Source: Actinomycetota bacterium
GTDB taxonomy: Bacteria > Actinomycetota > Thermoleophilia > Solirubrobacterales > Solirubrobacteraceae
DNA: 6,963 nt
Assembly (NCBI GenBank): GCA_009699565.1
Contig: WLNX01000094.1
Span: 1-6,963 of the forward strand
Direction of reading: 5' to 3'
The position numbers and the translations under genes were made by a program. The notes beneath the pieces are model-generated. The model made no database searches. It saw only the letters and a list, made by a program, of their open reading frames with translations, and had not been told where the DNA came from. How positions within the stretch are numbered: position 1 is the first letter of the stretch; each line of letters opens with the position of its first letter. Positions 1 to 4,900 of this stretch are shown piece by piece.

Positions 1-1
1 A

Positions 2-679
2 TACCGCCACCGCGGCCTGTCGATCCCGGCCGCGATCGAACGCGCCAAAGAGGACGGCAGCATCGCCGACCGCCCGTCGATCTACGCCGCAGTCGCCTCC
101 TCCGGGCGTGAAATCCGCCCGCAGGTCTTGAAGAAGTCCTCGCTGATGGCGCTGAGCCGAGCGATCGAGCATGAGGCCCTAGCCTGCGCCGTCTCTCCGA
201 TTCTCATCGGAGCCTTCCAGCACGAAGGCTTCTACCGAGCTGTCGAGCCGCGCTACAAACAGATCGCCAAGCAGGCCGACGCAGCCGTCGTCTTCGCCGA
301 CTTCGAGCGGCAGCGCGAGCCGAAGGGGGGACCGGTTGAGATCCCGATCTCAAGCGAGGACGCCCTTGGCAATGAGTGGGCGGTGGTTGTCGATTCGCCC
401 GGCTACTGCGCCTGCCTGCTCGCGTGGGAGCAGCCAGGGGTCACCGAGCCCGACGAAGATCCCGATCTTGACCGCCGCTTTGAAGCGATCTGGACGCTCG
501 ACCCGATTGCCACTCGCCGCGCCTCTCAAGCGGCCGCACGCTTGGTGTCGCGCTGCGATCCGAAGCTTGGCGCAGAGATTGACGAACTTCTGATCGATAG
601 GCCGCTGGCGTTTGAGGAGCCGTCGCCTGCGTTGACGGCGCTTACCAACCGCGTTGTCGCCTACCTCGACGCCGCTTAG
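2..679 (+). CDS. DICT sensory domain regulator, probably MerR-type, 5' end cut by window
   Basis: The reading frame is open from base 2, so the gene begins outside the window; the TTG near 128 is internal. 225 residues are visible. The first ~35 (YRHRGLSIPAAIERA, then a segment around DRPSIYAAV) look like the end of a MerR-like DNA-binding region and its linker. From about residue 42 the protein matches my memory of the actinobacterial DICT domain: a helix around LMALSRAIEHE, then GAFQHEGFYR (71-80), a strand AVVFADF (95-101), a tryptophan-containing strand WAVVVDSP, and a terminal helix after FEAIWTLDP. DICT domains are thought to be sensory and in this group usually follow a MerR helix-turn-helix; the ligand is unknown. 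The gene ends at TAG and overlaps the convergent moeA by 4 bp. The DICT call is fairly firm; the MerR part is inferred because most of it is missing. Confidence 0.75.
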   Translation, partial: YRHRGLSIPAAIERAKEDGSIADRPSIYAAVASSGREIRPQVLKKSSLMALSRAIEHEALACAVSPILIGAFQHEGFYRAVEPRYKQIAKQADAAVVFADFERQREPKGGPVEIPISSEDALGNEWAVVVDSPGYCACLLAWEQPGVTEPDEDPDLDRRFEAIWTLDPIATRRASQAAARLVSRCDPKLGAEIDELLIDRPLAFEEPSPALTALTNRVVAYLDAA

Positions 680-1860
680 GGCTCGAGCGCCAGCAGCTCA
701 ATCGGGCTGCCCGCATCCAGCGATCCTTCTCCCCGCGGGATCACCGCCAGCGCGTCGGCCAGTGTCATTGAACTAAGGATGTGCGAACCCTGAGGACCCG
801 TCGCGAACGCTTCCCGGTCAACGACGCGCACCCGGACGCATTCGTCGCGCTTTGGATGGCGGCCGATCGACTCTCCAAGGACCGCGGCTGAGCTCTCAAG
901 TGCTCTGCGGCCTTGAAGCGCTCTCAGTGCGGGCGCCACGAAGAGGAGGAAGGTCACCATCGCCGACACTGGGTTGCCGGGCAGGCCAAAGACCAGCCGC
1001 CCCTCACGGCTGCCAAACCAGGTCGGTCGTCCCGGACGCAGGGCGACGCGCCAGAAGTGCTGCTCGACGCCGAGGCCAATCAGGGCACCCTTGACGTGGT
1101 CGTGCGGCCCAACCGAAACGCCTCCGGAGCAGACGACGACGTCGGCCGCTTTCAGCGCCTGCGCGAAGGCAGCCTCGGTCGCATCGCGGTCGTCGCCGAC
1201 ATGCGCTGCAGAGACCACCTCGGCACCGGCCTGGCGGGCCATCGCCTGCAGCGTCGTTAAGTTTGAGTCGTGCAGTTCGCCGGGCTTAAGCGGCTCCCCG
1301 GGTTTGCGCAGTTCGTCGCCGGTCGCGACGATCGCGACGCGAACACGTCTTGTGCAGTTGAGCGTTGCCCGGCCAGCTGCGACGGCAATCCCAATCTCGG
1401 CTGGCCCCAGCTCGCGGCCGGCGCCTAGAACCTCGTCGCCCGCGCGGAGATCTTCCCCGGCCATGCGCACATTGGCAGCCTCTGTCAGCTCTTGGACCAG
1501 TGTCACTGTGTCGTCGCTCTCCTCAACGACCTCGATCGGAGCAACCGCGGTCGCTCCCTGCGGCATCGTCGCACCGGTTGAGATGCGCACCGCCTCGCCG
1601 GCGGCAACGACCGTCTCACTCGGGTGGCCGGCGCGGGACTCGCCGACGATCGTCAGTCGCGTACCTGCCGCTGACGGCTGTGCGGCAAACCCGTCCATTG
1701 CGCTGTTCGCTGTGCCGGGCACGTCGCCGGCCGCCACGACAGCCTCGTCGAGCACCAGTCCAAGCGCTTCGTCAACGGCTACCGGCGAGCTCGGGAGCCG
1801 TCGGCAATGTTTGGCGATGACTGCTTGGGCGCCGGCAATGTCGAGCGGCTTCTCGGTCAC
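676..1860 (-). CDS. moeA: Molybdopterin molybdenumtransferase MoeA
   Basis: 394 residues, the usual length for MoeA. The enzyme inserts molybdate into adenylylated molybdopterin to make molybdenum cofactor in the cytoplasm. Family signatures appear in order: PGTANSAMDGFA (48-59, with the conserved Asp56), ISTGATMPQGATAV (93-106), VRMAGEDLRAGD (131-142), VAIVATGDEL (175-184, with Glu183), GELHDSN (194-200), the MoCF-biosynthesis signature VVVCSGGVSVGPHDHVK (241-257, with Asp254) and LPGNPVSA (293-300). The C-terminal ~70 residues form domain IV. All acidic residues I associate with molybdate/Mg binding are present, so it looks active. The start is GTG, preceded by AGGA about 6 nt upstream. It lies 20 bp downstream of the RlpA-like gene on the same strand with no obvious terminator between, so cotranscription is possible. 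No other cofactor gene is in the window. Confidence 0.95.
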   Translation of the reverse strand: MTEKPLDIAGAQAVIAKHCRRLPSSPVAVDEALGLVLDEAVVAAGDVPGTANSAMDGFAAQPSAAGTRLTIVGESRAGHPSETVVAAGEAVRISTGATMPQGATAVAPIEVVEESDDTVTLVQELTEAANVRMAGEDLRAGDEVLGAGRELGPAEIGIAVAAGRATLNCTRRVRVAIVATGDELRKPGEPLKPGELHDSNLTTLQAMARQAGAEVVSAAHVGDDRDATEAAFAQALKAADVVVCSGGVSVGPHDHVKGALIGLGVEQHFWRVALRPGRPTWFGSREGRLVFGLPGNPVSAMVTFLLFVAPALRALQGRRALESSAAVLGESIGRHPKRDECVRVRVVDREAFATGPQGSHILSSMTLADALAVIPRGEGSLDAGSPIELLALEP

Positions 1861-1880
1861 GGTTGTCCTGCAGGCTATCG

Positions 1881-2588
1881 CTAGCGGGCGGCGCCCGGCA
1901 GCGGCGCGTCGAGAAGACTGAGCGTCTCGCTGTGGCGCAGGACGCCGACAGTACCGCGGCCCGTGTTCACAAAACCAAGCCGGCGCGCCGTCTCGATTGT
2001 GAAGTCCCAGCTCGTGCCGCGGCTGTAGGGCCCACGGTCGATTACGGGAACGGTGATCGACCGCCCACGGAAACTGAAGTCAACGAGGGTTCCGCAAGGG
2101 AGGGTCTTGTTTGCAACCCCCAGCGTCTTCTTGCGCAGTCTCACGCCGCAGGCCGTCTTCGTGCCGGACTGGTCGTACCAGGTTGCCTGGGAGCGCTTGA
2201 GAACCGTGATGACGGTCGAAGGCGCGCCCTGGACTTCCCTCTTGGCGAGGCCGCCTTCAACCGCGCGGGAGAGAAATCGTCCAGCCCTTGGTGCGCGCCA
2301 CGTCAGCTTGAAGCTGCCCGCGCTGGTAACGGGTCCGCTCGAGACCGTCGTCCAAGTTCCGGCGGTGTTCTTAAGTTGCAGAGCGACCCGGCGGCCTGCG
2401 CCGACTCCGGCGAGGTTGCCGTCAATCGAGACGTCGCTGCCGAGCGTGGCCGGGGCTGCGCGGAGAGTTGCCCCGCCGGCCTCAATGCCGCCGGTGTCCT
2501 GTGCGGACGCGAGCGGCGCCGCGAGCGTCAGCAGGCATGCGGCTGCAGGGACGGCAAGTAGGTGTCGACGGATAAGGAAAATCTTCAT
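1881..2588 (-). CDS. Secreted RlpA-like double-psi beta-barrel protein (peptidoglycan-acting)
   Basis: 235 residues. Residues 1-29 form a Sec signal peptide: basic KIFLIRRH, a hydrophobic core, then LASA|QD with cleavage likely after 29. Cys18 is not in a good lipobox, so secretion rather than lipidation is preferred. Residues ~35-130 are a beta-rich segment that I do not recognise with certainty (VALQLKNTAGTW, GSFKLTWRAPRAG; perhaps Ig/fibronectin-like). Residues ~134-215 are the RlpA-type barrel: ATWYDQ (135-140), TACG (145-148), LGVANKTLPCGT (156-167), VPVIDRGPY (180-188) and WDFTIETARRL (194-204). Cys147 and Cys165 could form a disulfide outside the cell. RlpA proteins include lytic transglycosylases acting on septal glycan; here I would claim only a wall-binding or wall-cleaving protein. 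The start is ATG with a modest GCGAGA upstream. A predicted c-di-AMP riboswitch covers its leader, matching the known association of that class with wall hydrolases in actinobacteria. Confidence 0.88.
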   Translation of the reverse strand: MKIFLIRRHLLAVPAAACLLTLAAPLASAQDTGGIEAGGATLRAAPATLGSDVSIDGNLAGVGAGRRVALQLKNTAGTWTTVSSGPVTSAGSFKLTWRAPRAGRFLSRAVEGGLAKREVQGAPSTVITVLKRSQATWYDQSGTKTACGVRLRKKTLGVANKTLPCGTLVDFSFRGRSITVPVIDRGPYSRGTSWDFTIETARRLGFVNTGRGTVGVLRHSETLSLLDAPLPGAAR

Positions 2589-2594
2589 TGGTCT

Positions 2595-2765
2595 CGCTGG
2601 TGGCCTACGAGGTGAGCTGACGGACTCGGGCCAAACGAGCGGCCCTACAGACGCAGATGCGTCCGATTCGCCCCAGCGGGCCGGATGGCTCGCAGTGGTT
2701 CCCCCGCCCGCAACACGCAGGGCGTGATGCGGTTCGGCAATTACTCCTCGAAGGTTACACCAACG
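2595..2765 (-). promoter_or_regulatory. Possible long-range helix closing the riboswitch over the ribosome binding site
   Basis: Outside the aptamer core, - strand CGTTGGTG (plus 2758-2765) can pair with - strand CACCAGCG (plus 2595-2602) over eight consecutive positions including one G-U. The 3' strand overlaps the purine stretch GCGAGA (plus 2592-2597) that is the only plausible Shine-Dalgarno before the ATG at 2588. Between this helix and the aptamer lies a small hairpin CCT-TCG-AGG. If the helix forms when c-di-AMP is bound, it would occlude the ribosome. The pairing is visible in the sequence; its regulatory role is inference. Confidence 0.4.
2602..2741 (-). promoter_or_regulatory. Cyclic di-AMP riboswitch (ydaO/yuaA leader class)
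   Basis: Read on the - strand, the region carries the conserved blocks of the ydaO class in the right order: TTGCCGAACC at the 5' side (2731-2740), a hairpin CCGC...GCGG, then GGGGGAACCACTGCGAG, GGGGCGAATC, a variable hairpin GACGC/GCGTC (plus 2649-2663), TGTAGGG, a second variable hairpin GGGCC/GGCCC (plus 2626-2645), and the 3' core CCGTCAGCTCACCTCGTAGGC split across 2602-2624. The same order is seen in the Thermoanaerobacter ydaO aptamer as I remember it (GCCGAA, GGAACC, GGGG-AAT, GTAGGG, CCGACAGCTAAC). These RNAs bind c-di-AMP and usually turn expression off. The aptamer ends 13 nt before the ATG of the RlpA-like gene, so control of translation initiation is the simplest reading. The P1 helix itself is short (GCC/GGC with mismatches beyond). 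Confidence 0.9.
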
Positions 2766-2785
2766 GCCCCCGGAGGGGTGAAGGC

Positions 2786-2802
2786 CCGCTGATCGGCAGC
2801 GG
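2786..2802 (-). terminator. GC-rich hairpin between the small basic gene and the riboswitch; weak terminator candidate
   Basis: A perfect 6-bp stem CCGCTG/CAGCGG with a 5-nt loop lies 43 bp downstream of the stop of the - strand gene ending at 2845. No T-tract follows, so it is not a canonical intrinsic terminator. It could be a processing or pausing element, or chance in GC-rich DNA. The rest of 2742-2844 has no clear promoter; a TAACCT on the - strand (plus 2752-2757) is the only -10-like hexamer. Confidence 0.2.
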
Positions 2803-2844
2803 AGCGACCGAAACCTCGCGCGGGTGTTGCGCCCAGCGGCCGGC

Positions 2845-3171
2845 TCAGCCGGGCAGCAGGCGAAGCGCCGCCCGCGTCAGCTCGGTCAGCAGGCCGGCGG
2901 GGTCGGCATTGCCGAAGCGCTTGTCTGCGCCAGGTGTTGCGTATCCGGCTGGCGGAACATTGCTGGTTCGGCGCCGCGCAGAAGCGGCCGGCACGGCGGC
3001 GCGGGGCTGCTCGGCCGGCTCGTTGGCGGTTATTGGAACGATCGTCTTCGGCTCGTTCTGCGAGCCGCGCGCGGCCTCGCGGCGGGCGCTCGGGCGCTGG
3101 CGGCGGCTGCGCGGCAGGTTGGTGAGCACGTCGCGCTCCTGGCCCGGATCACGTGGGTCGGTTGAAGACAT
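2845..3171 (-). CDS. Small basic, probably disordered protein of unknown function
   Basis: 108 residues from the ATG at 3171. An in-frame GTG two codons upstream (3177) is an equally possible start, as neither has a strong Shine-Dalgarno. The upstream extension of the frame to 3372 looks non-coding in composition. The protein opens MSSTDPRDPGQERDVLTNLP, followed by an arginine cluster RSRRQRPSARR (21-31), a Pro/Ala/Glu-rich middle (40-75) likely unstructured, GYATPGADKRFG (77-88), and a final amphipathic helix PAGLLTELTRAALRLLPG (91-108). There is no signal peptide and no membrane segment. I recall similar short NLPR-Arg-rich proteins in related actinobacteria but cannot name a family. It is divergent from the primary sigma gene with a 199-bp gap. 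The ordered ends and good codon use argue that it is real; function is unknown. Confidence 0.6.
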   Translation of the reverse strand: MSSTDPRDPGQERDVLTNLPRSRRQRPSARREAARGSQNEPKTIVPITANEPAEQPRAAVPAASARRRTSNVPPAGYATPGADKRFGNADPAGLLTELTRAALRLLPG

Positions 3172-3370
3172 GCTCACATTCTGCCACGACGGTTCCAAAG
3201 ATGCGGGATTTAGCGTGTATTTCTTTTCGAGCGCTGCGGCGACCGCAGTACTCTGGGGGAGTTGCACAGTCGATCGGTTGGCAGCCGGGGGGACTCTCAG
3301 CGCCGACCTTCTAATCTCATTGTCCCCGCGGCACTGCAACGCCGCTCTGATCCAAGTCGAAACGGAAACC
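3172..3370. other. Divergent intergenic region with one hairpin
   Basis: This 199-bp gap must hold the promoters of the - strand small gene and of the sigma factor gene. It contains the most AT-rich stretch of the window (around 3208-3229) and a perfect inverted repeat CTGCGG-CGA-CCGCAG at 3234-3248. On the + strand the hairpin could sit in the sigma factor 5' leader. I could not place a convincing -35/-10 pair on either strand. TTGCAC at 3262 and TTGGCA at 3278 lack matching -10 elements at a normal distance. Confidence 0.4.
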
Positions 3371-4468
3371 ATGACCGTCAGCGAATTTCAGGAATTGGAA
3401 GAGATCAAGACGCTTGTAGCTCGGGGCGCGCAGACCGGTGTGCTTTCGCACGCCGACATTGCGAGCGCAACGGCGGAGCTCGACCTCGATGATTCGGACC
3501 GCGAAGAGCTGAAGGTCTGGATTGAGAGCCAGGAGATCGAGCTGATCGAGGACGATCCGTCAGCCCCGACCGACCAGGTTGAGCGCGCTCCCGACAAGCG
3601 GACCCGCCGCCGCGCGAAGGCCGCGATCGATCTGCGTCCGGACATGACGACCGATTCGCTGCAGCTCTTTCTCAAAGACATCGGCAAGGTCCGCCTGCTG
3701 ACAGCTCAGGAAGAGGTCGATCTCGCCAAGAAGATCGAGCGCGGAGACCTTGACGCCAAACACAAGATGGTCGAGTCGAACCTGCGCCTCGTCGTGTCGA
3801 TCGCCAAGAACTACCGCAACCAGGGTCTCCCGTTTCTGGACCTCATTCAGGAAGGGACGCTTGGTCTCGTCCGTGCTGCCGAGAAGTTCGACTACCGCAA
3901 GGGCTTCAAGTTCTCGACCTACGCAACATGGTGGATCCGTCAGGCGATCGCCCGCGCACTCGCCGACAAGGCCCGCACTATCCGCATCCCCGTCCATGTC
4001 GTTGAGAAGCTGAACAAGATCGGCCGCGCGGAGCGCAAGCTGGTGACCGAGCTGGGCCGCGAGCCCACGCCAGAAGAGATCGCCGAAGTGACGGGCATCG
4101 ACCCTGAAGAGGTTGACTCGATCAAGCGCTCGGCACAGGCCCCCGTTTCTCTTGAGAAGCCTGTAGGAGACGAAGAGGAGTCGGAGTTCGGCCAGTTCAT
4201 TGCAGACGAGCGCGCCGAGTCGCCATACGAGCGCGCCGCAGAGGTCCTAACGAAGGAAGCGCTGCGGGAAGCGCTCGAGAATCTTTCCTACCGCGAGCGC
4301 CGCGTGCTGGAACTCCGCTATGGACTCGGCGGCGAGCACCCACGCACGCTTGACGAGGTAGGCCGCACCTTCAATGTGACGCGCGAGCGGATCCGCCAGA
4401 TCGAGAACCAGTCGCTGAAGAAGCTTCAGTCGCTGGCCGAAGCGCAGAAGCTCCGCGACGTAGCCTGA
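3371..4468 (+). CDS. sigA: Primary RNA polymerase sigma factor (sigma-70 group 1, SigA/RpoD)
   Basis: 365 residues from the ATG at 3371. This start is chosen because the sequence that follows is recognisable region 1.1, whereas the 238 codons open upstream have no protein-like character. Region 1.1 spans 1-60 (FQELEEIKTLVARG, then acidic ELIEDD). A short basic linker follows (KRTRRRAK, 76-83). Region 1.2 is ~95-127 (DSLQLFLKDIGKVRLLTAQE). Region 2 is ~128-200 and includes the core-binding helix NLRLVVSIAKNYRNQGLPF and the -10 recognition/melting segment FSTYATWWIRQAIARAL (181-197). Region 3 is ~201-280 (IRIPVHVVEKLNK; EPTPEEIAEVTGI). Region 4 is ~290-353, with the -35 helix-turn-helix TLDEVGRTFNVTRERIRQIE (326-345). 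It lacks the long N-terminal extension of many actinobacterial SigA proteins. The upstream Shine-Dalgarno is weak (CGGAA). Presence of region 1.1 argues for the housekeeping factor rather than a group 2 factor. Confidence 0.93.
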   Translation: MTVSEFQELEEIKTLVARGAQTGVLSHADIASATAELDLDDSDREELKVWIESQEIELIEDDPSAPTDQVERAPDKRTRRRAKAAIDLRPDMTTDSLQLFLKDIGKVRLLTAQEEVDLAKKIERGDLDAKHKMVESNLRLVVSIAKNYRNQGLPFLDLIQEGTLGLVRAAEKFDYRKGFKFSTYATWWIRQAIARALADKARTIRIPVHVVEKLNKIGRAERKLVTELGREPTPEEIAEVTGIDPEEVDSIKRSAQAPVSLEKPVGDEEESEFGQFIADERAESPYERAAEVLTKEALREALENLSYRERRVLELRYGLGGEHPRTLDEVGRTFNVTRERIRQIENQSLKKLQSLAEAQKLRDVA

Positions 4469-4493
4469 GCGCAATGCAAACGCCGGCGCGGGT

Positions 4494-4517
4494 CACTTCA
4501 CTTGGTAAAGTGGGGTG
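4494..4517. promoter_or_regulatory. Operator-like dyad over the HxlR gene promoter and start
   Basis: Two 10-bp arms, CACTTCACTT (4494-4503) and AAGTGGGGTG (4508-4517), flank GGTA and match as an inverted repeat at 8 of 10 positions. The inner ACTT-N4-AAGT core resembles sites described for HxlR/DUF24 repressors, which often regulate themselves. It covers the -10-like TAAAGT at 4506-4511 and ends just before the proposed start, so bound repressor would block transcription. The dyad is directly visible; assignment to this HxlR protein is inference. Confidence 0.5.
4506..4511 (+). promoter_or_regulatory. Candidate -10 element TAAAGT of the HxlR gene
   Basis: The hexamer fits TAnnnT and lies 6 nt before a GTG at 4518, the spacing expected for a leaderless mRNA starting at that GTG. 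No good -35 hexamer is present upstream. Confidence 0.35.
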
Positions 4518-4859
4518 GTGGCCATGGATCCCGAATGCCCCGTATGTCGCACCGCCGACATCGTCTGCGCGAAGTGGACGCTGCTGGTCGTGCGCGAACT
4601 TGACCGCGGCAACTCGCGCTTCTGCGAGCTAGAGCGGTCGCTGCCGGGTATCAGCCCGCGGACGCTCTCGCTGCGACTCCGAGAGCTGGAGCAGGAGGGC
4701 ATTGCCGAGCGCCGCGAGCTGCCGGAGCTGCCGCCTCGGGTTGAGTACGCGCTCACCGACAAGGGCCGCGCGCTGCTGCCTCTGATCGATGACATGCGCT
4801 GCTTCGGCGAGCGCTGGCTCGAGGGCGAGCCGACGATGGCCTCGTCGGGCGCCGGCTAG
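4518..4859 (+). CDS. HxlR-family winged-helix transcriptional regulator, cysteine-rich
   Basis: 113 residues from GTG 4518. GTG 4515 and ATG 4524 are alternatives: ATG 4524 has GGGGTGG in front, while 4518 fits a leaderless mRNA. It matches the HxlR fold: N-terminal CPV, then CAKWTLLVVREL (17-28), RFCELERSLPGISPRTLSLR (34-53, recognition region), the wing EGIAERRELPELPPRVEYAL (60-79) and TDKGRALLPLIDDM (80-93). These proteins act as dimers that bind DNA; several sense thiol-reactive compounds through the N-terminal Cys. This one has five cysteines (7, 10, 17, 36, 95), three of them in a CxxC-x6-C cluster at the N terminus, more than the single conserved Cys. It lies 49 bp after sigA and 41 bp before the metal-uptake operon on the same strand. 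It probably regulates itself through the dyad at 4494-4517; wider targets are unknown. Confidence 0.9.
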   Translation: MAMDPECPVCRTADIVCAKWTLLVVRELDRGNSRFCELERSLPGISPRTLSLRLRELEQEGIAERRELPELPPRVEYALTDKGRALLPLIDDMRCFGERWLEGEPTMASSGAG

Positions 4860-4869
4860 CTGCAAGCAG

Positions 4870-4890
4870 TATTGGGAATCATTCCTGATA
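4870..4890. promoter_or_regulatory. Fur/Zur-like palindrome in front of the metal ABC operon
   Basis: A 21-bp interrupted palindrome: left arm TATTGGGAAT, central C, right arm ATTCCTGATA, matching at 8 of 10 arm positions with a perfect core GGAAT-C-ATTCC. Size, odd centre and the GAAT-C-ATTC core fit Fur-superfamily operators; actinobacterial Zur sites have a similar AAAT-N-ATTT core. It touches the -10 of the downstream operon, which encodes a zinc/manganese-type importer, so repression under metal sufficiency is expected. Which family member (Zur, Mur or Fur) binds is not decided by the sequence. Confidence 0.55.
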
Positions 4891-4894
4891 AGCT
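4889..4894 (+). promoter_or_regulatory. Candidate -10 element TAAGCT of the metal ABC operon (leaderless)
   Basis: This TAnnnT hexamer ends 6 nt before the GTG at 4901, so transcription would begin at or next to the start codon. No Shine-Dalgarno precedes the GTG, which agrees with a leaderless message. No clear -35 is seen. Confidence 0.45.
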
Positions 4895-4900
4895 CGGGTC

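Noticed and set aside
128..130. TTG as start of the DICT protein
   Set aside because: The frame is open and protein-like back to base 2, with MerR-like sequence before it; the true start is outside the window.
974..1921. Long + strand open frame opposite moeA
   Set aside because: Low-complexity Ser/Ala/Thr/Pro/Arg composition typical of an antisense shadow; moeA on the - strand is unambiguous.
1863..2561. + strand open frame opposite the RlpA-like gene
   Set aside because: No domain recognisable; the - strand has a signal peptide, the barrel motifs and a riboswitch.
2752..2757. TAACCT on the - strand as -10 of the riboswitch transcript
   Set aside because: The best -35 match (TTCACC) needs a 19-nt spacer, and a start near 2745 would exclude the 5' strand of the outer helix. 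Kept only as a weak possibility.
2657..3370. Upstream extension of the sigma factor frame (238 codons open before the ATG at 3371)
   Set aside because: The translated extension has no family similarity I can see, covers the riboswitch and the small - strand gene, and recognisable region 1.1 begins at 3371. Open frames are expected by chance in GC-rich DNA.
4469..4493. Terminator after the sigma factor gene (CGCCGGCG)
   Set aside because: The palindrome has no loop and no T-tract follows, so it does not meet the pattern of an intrinsic terminator.
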